A stretch of DNA of 64,000 nt from Gaoshiqia sediminis (GTDB lineage: Bacteria; Bacteroidota; Bacteroidia; Bacteroidales; Prolixibacteraceae), in NCBI RefSeq assembly GCF_025907915.1, contig NZ_JAPAAF010000012.1, positions 48,879-112,878 of the forward strand, in the 5' to 3' direction. The first letter of the stretch is position 1, and each line of letters begins with the position of its first letter. Positions 47,752-56,020 of this stretch are shown here, piece by piece. The notes below the pieces were generated by a model. The model was not told the DNA's origin. It was given only the letters and a program-made list of their open reading frames with translations, and did not search any database. Made by a program: the position numbers and the translations under genes.

Positions 47752-49092
47752 ATGAAAAAATTATTCTCTCTGGGCTTCATAGTTGTTCTGATCTTCTCGA
47801 TGATGAGCTGTAGTAATCAAGGTGGAAGTGGCGAGCTGACCGGTGTTCCCGGACGCGGCAAATGGTTTGAACCCGCTCCTTACGGGATGACCTTCATCCA
47901 TCGGGGAAGTATAAACATCGGTCCCAGCGACCAGGATGCCAGTTGGTCTGAAACGCCAACGAAAACAGTTTCGGTTGATGCTTTCTGGATGGATGATACT
48001 GAGATTACCAACAACGAATATCGTCAGTTTGTCCATTGGGTGAGGGATTCAATTGCCCGGACCTTGCTGGGGCAGCAGTTTCCTGAATTCATGATATCCG
48101 AAGATCGCGATGGAAATCCAATTGACCCTCCGGTAATCAACTGGCAGGAACGTCTTGAATGGGACAACCCCGATTATGTGGATGTGTTGGAAGAAATGTA
48201 TTATCAGGAGAATGATCGTTTTTTCAACAAAAAGGAAATTGACTCCCGCAAGCTTTTTTATACCTATTATTGGATCGATTACCAGCAGGCTGCTAAGCGT
48301 TCGAATATGTACAACTACGAAACGCAAAGTTATGATGGTGTTGTTTATGACCGAAGTGGACAATCAAAACCTATTGAGAGCCGTTCATCTTTTATTTTTA
48401 GCGAACAAGTAAATGTGTATCCGGACACCCTGTGCTGGATTCGCGACTATACCTATTCCTACAACGAACCTTGGGCTACCCGTTACTTCTGGCATCCCGG
48501 GTTCGACGATTATCCGGTGGTGGGCGTTACCTGGACCCAAGCCAAAGCCTTCTGCAGCTGGCGGACCCGTTTGCATAACGAATACCTGCTGAGCAAAAGA
48601 GAACAGCCGTTACAAGACTATCGCCTGCCCACTGAGGTAGAATGGGAGTACGCTGCCCGTGGTGAAAAGCAAATTTCGATGTATCCGTGGGGTGGGTATT
48701 ACACCCGCGACGATCAGGGCCGTTTCCTCGCCAACTTTAAGCCACTACGTGGTAATTATGTGGAAGATGGTGGCATGGCTACCATGAAAGTAGGGAATTA
48801 CGATCCCAACAAATTCGGCTTGTATGATATGGCCGGTAACGTTGCCGAATGGACGATTACTGCTTACGATGAATCGGCCTACATGTATATGCATGATTTT
48901 AACCCAAACTTTGAATATAATGCCAAACCCGATGATCCTGCTACGATGAAGCGGAAAGTAATTCGCGGTGGTTCCTGGAAAGATATCGCCTCGTTTGTGC
49001 AAACATCCACCAGGAGTTATGAATATCAGGATACAACCAAATCGTATATTGGTTTTCGTTGTGTTCGGTCTTCGTTTGGTAACGAGTTTTAA
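47752..49092 (+). CDS. gldK: T9SS/gliding lipoprotein GldK (PorK)
   Basis: 446 residues. Lipobox FSMMSC at Cys20. The mature protein is a formylglycine-generating-enzyme-like (SUMF1) domain: APYGMTFIHRGSINIGP, VSVDAFWMDDTEITNNEYRQ, DYPVVGVTWTQAKAFCSWRT, YRLPTEVEWEYAARG, MAGNVAEWT and KRKVIRGGSWKD. The catalytic Cys pair of true FGE is not expected in GldK, which is structural: it forms the periplasmic ring with GldN under the outer membrane. Gene order porP-gldK-gldL-gldM-gldN confirms the call. A close paralogue follows gldN. Confidence 0.96.
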   Translation: MKKLFSLGFIVVLIFSMMSCSNQGGSGELTGVPGRGKWFEPAPYGMTFIHRGSINIGPSDQDASWSETPTKTVSVDAFWMDDTEITNNEYRQFVHWVRDSIARTLLGQQFPEFMISEDRDGNPIDPPVINWQERLEWDNPDYVDVLEEMYYQENDRFFNKKEIDSRKLFYTYYWIDYQQAAKRSNMYNYETQSYDGVVYDRSGQSKPIESRSSFIFSEQVNVYPDTLCWIRDYTYSYNEPWATRYFWHPGFDDYPVVGVTWTQAKAFCSWRTRLHNEYLLSKREQPLQDYRLPTEVEWEYAARGEKQISMYPWGGYYTRDDQGRFLANFKPLRGNYVEDGGMATMKVGNYDPNKFGLYDMAGNVAEWTITAYDESAYMYMHDFNPNFEYNAKPDDPATMKRKVIRGGSWKDIASFVQTSTRSYEYQDTTKSYIGFRCVRSSFGNEF

Positions 49093-49112
49093 ATCCCTTA
49101 ATTTGAAAGCAT

Positions 49113-50081
49113 ATGAATTTTGGTGAAATTTTAGAGAGTAAACGCTGGAAAACCTTCACGGGTTATGTGTACAACTTTGGCGCTTCGGTGGTTTTGCTGG
49201 GGGCATTGTTCAAACTTCAGCACTGGGCTTTTTCCGGACCGTTGTTGGTGATCGGACTGTGTACCGAAGCTTTTATTTTCTTTATCTCGGCATTTGAACC
49301 GCCATTAGAAATGCCCGAATGGTCGAAAGTTTATCCAGAATTAAGGGAGGATTACGATCCGGATGCCTTGGAAGCAGTGGAAAAACCGAACATGAAGTTG
49401 GATAAGCTTTTTGAGAAAGCGGACCTTTCACCCGATTTGATTTCAAAAATCACCAAAGGGCTGACCGATTTGAGTAATACAGCCTCTTCTATCAGTGATA
49501 TTACTTCGGCCACACTGGCAACCGATGTGTATGTGAAAAACCTGAACTCCGCATCAGAATCCATGAGTACTTTTGCCGAGATCAATACACAAGCCAACAG
49601 TAACATTAGTCGTTCGGTGAATACGTTGGTGGATTCCTATACGTCCACAGCTCAACAGCTCGCCCAAAAAGGGGATCAGATGCTGAACCAGTTGGCTGTT
49701 TCCGGTGAGGAGTTTACCAATCGTCTCAACCAGTCCGGGAGCAAACTGGTGAGCTCATACAGTAAAGTCGCCGAGGTAATCGAACAGGGATTTGATACGC
49801 TGGGAAAGAATTCATCGCAGTATAGTGAAAACTTCAGCAAGCTCAATCAAAACCTTCAGGCGTTAAATGCTTCTTACGAGTCGCAGCTGAAGGGTACGAG
49901 CGAACAATTACAGGCCACCCAAAAATTCTTTGCCGAAATAAACCAGATGAATTCGTATGTTCAGTCATCTGTGGAAGAGGTTAAAAAATACCAGAGCAAT
50001 GCAGCCGAGTTGAATAAACACCTGGAGGCGCTCAATGCTATTTATAGCAATATGCTCGGCGCCATGAACTATAAAAAATAA
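49113..50081 (+). CDS. gldL: T9SS/gliding motor protein GldL (PorL)
   Basis: 322 residues. Two membrane helices at the N-terminus (about 17-33, VYNFGASVVLLGALFKL, and about 40-60, LLVIGLCTEAFIFFISAF) enclose the conserved LFKLQHW. The Glu in the second helix (CTEAF) is the likely proton-path residue. The remaining 240 residues are a long cytoplasmic coiled-coil-like region rich in Ser, Gln and Leu (NLNSASESMSTFAEINTQAN to the end). Five GldL and two GldM subunits form the proton-driven inner-membrane rotary motor of T9SS. Confidence 0.96.
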   Translation: MNFGEILESKRWKTFTGYVYNFGASVVLLGALFKLQHWAFSGPLLVIGLCTEAFIFFISAFEPPLEMPEWSKVYPELREDYDPDALEAVEKPNMKLDKLFEKADLSPDLISKITKGLTDLSNTASSISDITSATLATDVYVKNLNSASESMSTFAEINTQANSNISRSVNTLVDSYTSTAQQLAQKGDQMLNQLAVSGEEFTNRLNQSGSKLVSSYSKVAEVIEQGFDTLGKNSSQYSENFSKLNQNLQALNASYESQLKGTSEQLQATQKFFAEINQMNSYVQSSVEEVKKYQSNAAELNKHLEALNAIYSNMLGAMNYKK

Positions 50082-50096
50082 TTTTGAACCGAGCTT

Positions 50097-51710
50097 ATGG
50101 GAACGAAAAATTGCCCGGAAACACCGAGGCAAAAAATGATAAACATGATGTATCTGGTGCTGTTGGCAATGATGGCGCTAAATGTTGCATCAGAGGTTTT
50201 GGATGCCTTTCGGATTGTTGATACCAGTCTTTTGCAGACTTTGAAAAGCCTGGACCAAAAGAATGATCAGCTTTTTGCATCTTTCAATCAGGCATATGAA
50301 CTGAACCAGGAGAAAGTAAAGCCTTGGCTGGATAAAGCCAATCAGGTGAAATCCGGTGTCGATTCTCTTTTGAATAAGATTACTGATATCAAGGAAGAAA
50401 TGGTTATCCGGGCCGGTGGAACTTATATCGCTACTATCGAAGACTATAAGGTAAGCCCGGACCGTTCGTACATCACCAACACCAAAGGTGATACCATTCT
50501 GATCAAGAAAGATGACGAGCTGAATGTACCGTCTGAGGTCATGATCCGATTGAAGCGGGCAACCGAGTTGAAAGAGTCCATTAGTTCACTGCGTGAAGAG
50601 CTGTTGGCGCTGGTTGAAGAAGAAGGCCCTATCCGGACCTCCATTATTCAGGATTTGGATACTTCCGATCCGCGGTCCCGGCTCAAAGAAGGAGGTGAGA
50701 AGAAGACTTGGGAATCGGAGCATTTCGAAAACAAACCAATTATTGCGGTGATTGCCCTTCTCTCTAAAATTCAGATCGATATCCAAAATACGGAAACGAA
50801 CATCCTGAATTACTTGTACTCGCAAATTGATGCCAGTTCTTTCAAATTCAATAAGTTAAATGCGGTTGTTATTCCGCGGTCTTCTTATGTGCTGGAAGGG
50901 GATGTTTACCATGCCAAAGTTTTTCTGGCAGCTGAAGATACCACTCAGCAACCTGAAATTATCGTCAATAACAAATCGCTTCGTATTGAAGACGGAAAAG
51001 GGATTTTCGAGGTTCCTGCTTCTTCGGCCGGAACCTTCAACTGGAGTGGGTTGATTAATTTCAAAACACCTGAAGGTGCTATTAATACGTACCGCTTTGA
51101 GCAGGAATACCAGGTTGGAAAGCCGAGTGTGACGATCTCACCCACTAAAATGAATGTTTTCTATTTGAATATACCAAACCCGATCAGTGTGTCCGTGCCG
51201 GGTGTTCCGTCCGAAAATCTTTCGGTTTCGGTTACCAATGGACGGATTGAAAAGCGACCTGATGGTTATTTGGTGTATCCGACTAAAGAAGACATCAACG
51301 GAAAAGAAACCAAGGTGGTTGTGAATGCCAACATCAACGGTGTGAACCGTAGTATGGGACAGATGGTTTTCAGGGTGAAACGCGTACCCGATCCACTTGC
51401 AACCATTGCCGAGAAAAATGGTGGTGTGTTACGGAAAGAAGACCTGATGGCCGAGCAAGGTGTTTTTGCCAGTTTGGTAGATTTTGATTTCGACCTGAAG
51501 TTTGTCATTACTCAATTTGATGTAACTATTACCGGTGCCGGCGGTTATACCAATACCTGGTCTTCCAAGTCGAACCGGTTTACGGCGGAACAGAAGCAGC
51601 AGTTCGGGAACCTGCAACCGGGAAGCATCATTTATTTTGATAACATCGTTGCGCACGGAGATGATAATACCAACCGGGAGTTATCTCCGATTAGTTTTAA
51701 AATCAGATAG
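50097..51710 (+). CDS. gldM: T9SS/gliding motor protein GldM (PorM)
   Basis: 537 residues. The N-terminus GTKNCPETPRQKMINMMYLV leads into a single membrane helix (about 15-32) ending LNVASEVLDAF, the GldM signature. A long periplasmic part follows with helical domain D1 (to about 225) and three beta-rich domains, including SYVLEGDVYHAKVFLAAEDT, PTKMNVFYLNIPNPISVSVP and the C-terminal FVITQFDVTITGAGGYTN. GldM spans the periplasm from the GldL ring to the GldK/GldN ring and transmits motor torque. It begins 15 bases after gldL and ends two bases before gldN. Confidence 0.97.
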   Translation: MGTKNCPETPRQKMINMMYLVLLAMMALNVASEVLDAFRIVDTSLLQTLKSLDQKNDQLFASFNQAYELNQEKVKPWLDKANQVKSGVDSLLNKITDIKEEMVIRAGGTYIATIEDYKVSPDRSYITNTKGDTILIKKDDELNVPSEVMIRLKRATELKESISSLREELLALVEEEGPIRTSIIQDLDTSDPRSRLKEGGEKKTWESEHFENKPIIAVIALLSKIQIDIQNTETNILNYLYSQIDASSFKFNKLNAVVIPRSSYVLEGDVYHAKVFLAAEDTTQQPEIIVNNKSLRIEDGKGIFEVPASSAGTFNWSGLINFKTPEGAINTYRFEQEYQVGKPSVTISPTKMNVFYLNIPNPISVSVPGVPSENLSVSVTNGRIEKRPDGYLVYPTKEDINGKETKVVVNANINGVNRSMGQMVFRVKRVPDPLATIAEKNGGVLRKEDLMAEQGVFASLVDFDFDLKFVITQFDVTITGAGGYTNTWSSKSNRFTAEQKQQFGNLQPGSIIYFDNIVAHGDDNTNRELSPISFKIR

Positions 51711-51712
51711 AT

Positions 51713-52567
51713 ATGAAAAACGTTTTAGTTTTATTAGGGATTGTAATTTGCATGGTTAGCGCTTCTTTTACCGAAGTACACGCGCAAATTGTTGACGGGG
51801 CCTATAAACGTACCGACATAAGCAAGAAGAAGCCAATGCCTCTGCCACCTTTGCGGGAGGCGGATGTGATGTGGTCGAAAAAAATATGGCGGATTATCGA
51901 CCTGCGCGAAAAAATGAACCAGGTGATGTATTTCCCAACAGTTGAAACGGAGGGACGGAACAGCTTGGTTAATTTATTGCTGAAAGGAATCGAAAGTGGG
52001 CTGCTAACTGCTTACGATGCACGTACCGACGATGAGTTTAAGGTGCCGCTGACCTACGAACAAGTTAAGGAAGCCTTTGGGGCGACCACCCGCACCCGAC
52101 GGGTTCGTGACCTTGAAACCGGCGAATTTCGGGATCAGGTTATCACCGCTGAAATTCGCGGCGAAGAAGTAAAACAATTTATGGTGAAGGAAGAATGGTA
52201 CTTCGATAAACAGACTTCAACCATGAATACCCGCATTATCGGCATTTGCCCGATTCAGGAATATTACCGCGATGAGGATGTTAACCGGCAGAATGTGCAG
52301 CGCCGCCAGGTATTTTGGGTGTATTACCCCGAAGCCCGTGACTTGCTGGCTTCCAATGCCGTCATGAACCCAAATAATATTGCCCAAAGCATGTCGTATG
52401 ACGACTTGTTTATCAAGCGGAAATTCAATAGCTACGTGGTAAAACAGTCCAATGTTTACAACAACCGGGCGATCAGCCAGTACCTGACCGGACGCGATGC
52501 AATGCTCGAGTCGGAACGAATTGAGCAAGACATTTTCAATTACGAGCAGGATCTCTGGGAATATTAA
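51713..52567 (+). CDS. gldN: T9SS/gliding protein GldN (PorN)
   Basis: 284 residues. Signal peptide about 1-24 (VLVLLGIVICMVSASFTEVH), then QIVDGAYKRTDISKKKPMPL and the family block READVMWSKKIWRIIDLREK. Other conserved pieces are GLLTAYDARTDDEFKVPLTY, FMVKEEWYFDKQTSTMNTRI and the late FNSYVVKQSNVYNNRAISQY. GldN is periplasmic and forms the ring with GldK. It ends the canonical part of the operon; 216 bases without a clear terminator separate it from the second gldK-like gene, so read-through is possible. Confidence 0.96.
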   Translation: MKNVLVLLGIVICMVSASFTEVHAQIVDGAYKRTDISKKKPMPLPPLREADVMWSKKIWRIIDLREKMNQVMYFPTVETEGRNSLVNLLLKGIESGLLTAYDARTDDEFKVPLTYEQVKEAFGATTRTRRVRDLETGEFRDQVITAEIRGEEVKQFMVKEEWYFDKQTSTMNTRIIGICPIQEYYRDEDVNRQNVQRRQVFWVYYPEARDLLASNAVMNPNNIAQSMSYDDLFIKRKFNSYVVKQSNVYNNRAISQYLTGRDAMLESERIEQDIFNYEQDLWEY

Positions 52568-52783
52568 ACGGAATTTGCCCGGATGAATTCGGTTTGACTG
52601 TCAACGAAAAATAATGCACAACAGATAAAAGGAGCTGCTTCAAAAGATAATGCCAACGTGTTCCTGTTATGCGGGTTAATAAACGAAGATAATAACCTTG
52701 GAATTACAACCAGCGCGAAGAACGGATTTCAGGGTCCCCAAACTGGTGTTGGCCTGGCCTTTTGAGACAGCTTTCTGATTTAT

Positions 52784-54127
52784 ATGAAAAAACCCGTTAC
52801 CATATTAGTCTTGGCATCTTTGATCGCTTTCATTTCCTGTCAGCGGAATGAGTTGCTGCAATATGTTGACGATAAGCCACTAAAACCTTTCTACGAACCC
52901 AGCCCCTTTGGGATGAGTTACATCAACCGGGGCAGTTTTGTTATCGGGCCCGATGATGAAATACAAGACGAAGCCACGCCGCTCAAACGGGTTTCCATCG
53001 AGTCATTCTGGATGGACGATACCGAAATCACCAATAACGAATATCGTCAGTTTGTGTATTGGGTACGCGACTCGATCGCCCGGACCATCCTATCCGAAAG
53101 CTTTCCGGAATTTATGCTGACAGAGGATGGACGCGGAAATCCATACGACCAGCCCCGTCTCAACTGGGAAGATCCGATTGAATGGCATAACCCTGATTTT
53201 CAGAGCGCGTTGGAGGAATTGTACCTGCCGGCTGATGACCGGGTTTTCTTCCCGAAATCAATCGATTCGCGAAAGTTGATTTTCGATTATCATTGGATCG
53301 ATTACCAACAAGCTGCCAAAAGGAGCAACAGCTATAATTTCGAAACCCAATCGTACCAGGGAACAGTTACCGGCCTGCGTGGTGAGGAAATACCCATTAA
53401 GGACCGATCGGCCTTCATCATGCGCGAATCTACGCCGGTTTATCCCGATACGTTGTGCTGGGTCCGCGACTATACCTATTCCTACAACGACCCCAAAACC
53501 GAGAAGTACTTCTGGCATGTTGCCTTTGACGATTATCCGGTGGTTGGCGTTACCTGGAAGCAAGCCGTGGCGTTTTGTCATTGGCGGACCAAATTGTATA
53601 ACGAGTACCAGTTGCGTTTGGGTGAAGTGGATGTGCACAATTACCGGTTGCCTACCGAGGCCGAATGGGAATATGCCGCCCGTGGGGGAGAGGAGCGTAC
53701 GCTATACCCCTGGGGAAACTACTACATTCGGAACCAAATGGGCTGTTTCATTGCCAATTTTAAGCCAAACCGCGGGAACTATGTGGCCGATAGCCGGAGT
53801 GCTACGACAACCATGAAGGTGGGCAGCTACGATCCGAACAATAAGAAGCTTTACGATATGGCCGGAAACGTGGCCGAATGGACCAGCACGGCCTTCTATG
53901 AATCGGCCTACGAGCTGATGAGTGACTTCAATCCCACTTTTGAGTACAATGCTTTTCCGCAGGATCCTCCAACCATGAAAAGAAAAGTAATTCGCGGCGG
54001 CTCCTGGAAAGATATTGCTTACTTTTTACGCAATGGCACACGAAGTTTCGAGTACCAGGATTCCGCCAAATCCTATATTGGCTTCCGCTGTGTAAAAACC
54101 TCTTTTGCCGACGAGTTTAAGCAGTAG
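52784..54127 (+). CDS. Second GldK-like SUMF1 lipoprotein (GldK paralogue)
   Basis: 447 residues, nearly the same length as GldK and collinear with it from end to end. The lipobox is FISC (Cys20). Shared blocks are almost identical: FWMDDTEITNNEYRQFVYWV, WIDYQQAAKRSN, DTLCWVRDYTYSYND, DYPVVGVTWKQAVAFCHWRT, RKVIRGGSWKDIA and SYIGFRCVKTSF. Differences cluster in the N-terminal 60 residues and in loops near GLRGEEIPIKDRS. It could be a duplicate used in an alternative ring or the functional counterpart of GldJ of flavobacteria, which is also a SUMF1-type lipoprotein. It follows gldN on the same strand. Confidence 0.88.
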   Translation: MKKPVTILVLASLIAFISCQRNELLQYVDDKPLKPFYEPSPFGMSYINRGSFVIGPDDEIQDEATPLKRVSIESFWMDDTEITNNEYRQFVYWVRDSIARTILSESFPEFMLTEDGRGNPYDQPRLNWEDPIEWHNPDFQSALEELYLPADDRVFFPKSIDSRKLIFDYHWIDYQQAAKRSNSYNFETQSYQGTVTGLRGEEIPIKDRSAFIMRESTPVYPDTLCWVRDYTYSYNDPKTEKYFWHVAFDDYPVVGVTWKQAVAFCHWRTKLYNEYQLRLGEVDVHNYRLPTEAEWEYAARGGEERTLYPWGNYYIRNQMGCFIANFKPNRGNYVADSRSATTTMKVGSYDPNNKKLYDMAGNVAEWTSTAFYESAYELMSDFNPTFEYNAFPQDPPTMKRKVIRGGSWKDIAYFLRNGTRSFEYQDSAKSYIGFRCVKTSFADEFKQ

Positions 54128-54482
54128 CGGTCGGTTTTTTAGCTTCATCTTTTAGCTCTTTTCTATTGGAATTCCTGCTCCTTTAGTGGGGGTATTCGCC
54201 TTGCGTCTTTTCCTGAATTTCTTCTTTATGATCCGTTTCTAACCGGTACGGCAGGGGGTATATTTTTTATCTGGAGGCAATAAAAATTTAACAGGTATTA
54301 AAAAATAATTTGACAGGTATTAAAAATAAATTTGATATCTGTTAAAAAATAATTTGATAGGTATTAAAAATCTCTTCCTTCCTGAGGAAAGTTTCACTGG
54401 CTTTGGATGCGAATTTTATTGGCTGCTATTCTTATTTCCGGCTACACTTCTTACTTTTAGTTTTCAAACTAAAAAACCTTAA
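54128..54482 (+). other. Spacer upstream of the sulfatase
   Basis: 355 bases with no gene. It contains the 22-bp tandem repeat listed separately and, just before the sulfatase start, a small palindrome TTTTAGTTTTCAAACTAAAA (54458-54477) near a TACTTTTA that differs by one base from a -7 box. Confidence 0.45.
54277..54364. repeat. 22-bp tandem direct repeat, about four copies
   Basis: Four consecutive units of 22 bases (54277-54298, 54299-54320, 54321-54342, 54343-54364) share an AT-rich half and the core AATTTGACAGGTAT. Copies 2 and 4 differ at one position; copies 1 and 3 are more diverged. The period is close to two helical turns, so bound proteins would line up on one face. Confidence 0.75.
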
Positions 54483-55937
54483 ATGAAACAAATGAAATCG
54501 ATAAAACTAATGACCGGCATAAGCTTGTGCGCCGTTCTACCGGCATGTCAGCCTGCTGCGGAAAAGACACCGTCCCTCCCCAATGTGATTTACATGTTGG
54601 CCGATGACTTGGGTTACGGCGATCTGAGCTGCTACGGGCAAACACATTTCCAGACCCCGAATATCGACCGGTTGGCGCGCGAAGGCATGCTGTTCACCCA
54701 ACATTATGCGGGTTGTACGGTTTGTGCGCCATCACGCTCATCGTTGCTCACCGGACAAACCACCGGGCACACGCCTGTGCGTGGAAATAAAAGTTGGGAG
54801 CCCGAAGGGCAATGGCCTATGCCTGCCGAGTCGGTAACTCTTGCCGAACTGCTGAAAGAGGCGGGATACGCTACCGGCTGTTTCGGAAAATGGGGGCTGG
54901 GTTTTACAGGAACCTCCGGCGATCCGAATTCGCAGGGATTTGATGAGTTTTACGGCTATAACTGCCAATCGTTGGCACATAATTACTATCCGGGGCATTT
55001 GTGGCACAATCAGGATAAAATCGTTCTGGAAGGTAATGCCGGTGATGGATTTGAAACCTATGCCCCCGGATTGATTCACCAGCAGGCTTTGCAGTTTATG
55101 GAAGCGAATAAAGATAAGCCATTTTTCATGTACTATCCGTCGCCAATCCCGCATGCCGAATTGTTGTTGCCCAACGAGGAGATGGAGCCTTTCCGGGGAA
55201 AATACCTTCCGGAGAAAAGCTATCAGGGAGCCGAGCCTAGCGACGACCGCTTTCGATTGGGAGCTTACGGGAGCCAGGATGAATGCCATGCCGCTTTTGC
55301 CGCTATGGTGAGTTTGCTCGACCGACAGGTGGGCGAAATCCTGGATAAGTTGGAGGAGTTGGGCCTGGCCGAAAACACGATTGTTATTTTCACTTCCGAT
55401 AATGGCCCGCACCTCGAAGGTGGCGCTGATCCGGATTATTTCGACAGCAACGGTCCGCTGCGTGGCTACAAACGCGATTTGTATGAAGGAGGCATCCGCG
55501 AACCCATGTTGGTACGCTGGCCCGGAAAGGTGCAGGCCGGATCTCACAGCGACCACATATCGGCCTTTTGGGATGTGATGCCGACGCTGACCGAGCTGGC
55601 CGGTTTGGAAAGTCCGCAGAATATCGATGGCATTTCTTTTTTGCCCACATTATTGGGAATAGAAGGACAGCAGGAGCACGATTACCTGTACTGGGAATTT
55701 CATGAAATGGGAGGACGGCAGGCCATCCGCCAAGGGAACTGGAAGCTGGTGGTTACGCAGGTATCCAATCTCGAAAATACCAAGGTTGAGTTATTCGATC
55801 TGGAAACCGATTTGGGTGAGGAAACCGATTTGGCACAACAAGAACCAGAGGTTGTTGAAAGACTATTCGGGTTGCTGTCCCAGGCCCGCACACCTTCGGA
55901 GGTTTTCGATTTTCAGGCAGCAACGGTCATTCGGTAG
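54483..55937 (+). CDS. Sulfatase (family S1, arylsulfatase type), lipoprotein
   Basis: 484 residues. Lipobox VLPAC gives lipidation at Cys22. The core opens with NVIYMLADDLGYGDLSCYG, with metal ligands Asp41 and Asp42. The maturation motif C-A-P-S-R is at 81-85, so formylglycine would be made at Cys81. Further active-site parts are GKWGLGF, IVIFTSDNGPHLEGG and the C-terminal sub-domain after ELFDLETDLGEETDL. The enzyme should remove sulfate esters from a sulfated glycan or aryl sulfate in the envelope. No sulfatase-maturing enzyme or PUL genes are adjacent, so the substrate is unknown. Confidence 0.94.
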   Translation: MKQMKSIKLMTGISLCAVLPACQPAAEKTPSLPNVIYMLADDLGYGDLSCYGQTHFQTPNIDRLAREGMLFTQHYAGCTVCAPSRSSLLTGQTTGHTPVRGNKSWEPEGQWPMPAESVTLAELLKEAGYATGCFGKWGLGFTGTSGDPNSQGFDEFYGYNCQSLAHNYYPGHLWHNQDKIVLEGNAGDGFETYAPGLIHQQALQFMEANKDKPFFMYYPSPIPHAELLLPNEEMEPFRGKYLPEKSYQGAEPSDDRFRLGAYGSQDECHAAFAAMVSLLDRQVGEILDKLEELGLAENTIVIFTSDNGPHLEGGADPDYFDSNGPLRGYKRDLYEGGIREPMLVRWPGKVQAGSHSDHISAFWDVMPTLTELAGLESPQNIDGISFLPTLLGIEGQQEHDYLYWEFHEMGGRQAIRQGNWKLVVTQVSNLENTKVELFDLETDLGEETDLAQQEPEVVERLFGLLSQARTPSEVFDFQAATVIR

Positions 55938-55962
55938 TTCAGGCAGGGATAAATTATACAAA

Positions 55963-56003
55963 AACAGGCTGGCCCCACGATAAGGAGCCAGCCTGTTTTT
56001 TTT
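55963..56003. terminator. Bidirectional terminator between sulfatase and DPP7
   Basis: AACAGGCTGGC / GCCAGCCTGTT stem with a 13-base loop and eight T residues, between convergent genes. Confidence 0.88.
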
Positions 56004-56020
56004 ATGCCGTGCCAGCTTGT

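Noticed and set aside
47752..49092. Formylglycine-generating enzyme maturing the nearby sulfatase
   Set aside because: The SUMF1 fold is present, but length, lipobox, sequence blocks and gene order all fit GldK.
54277..54364. Replication-origin iterons
   Set aside because: The repeats are phased, but no rep or dnaA gene is nearby and the flanking genes are chromosomal; a regulatory site is more likely.
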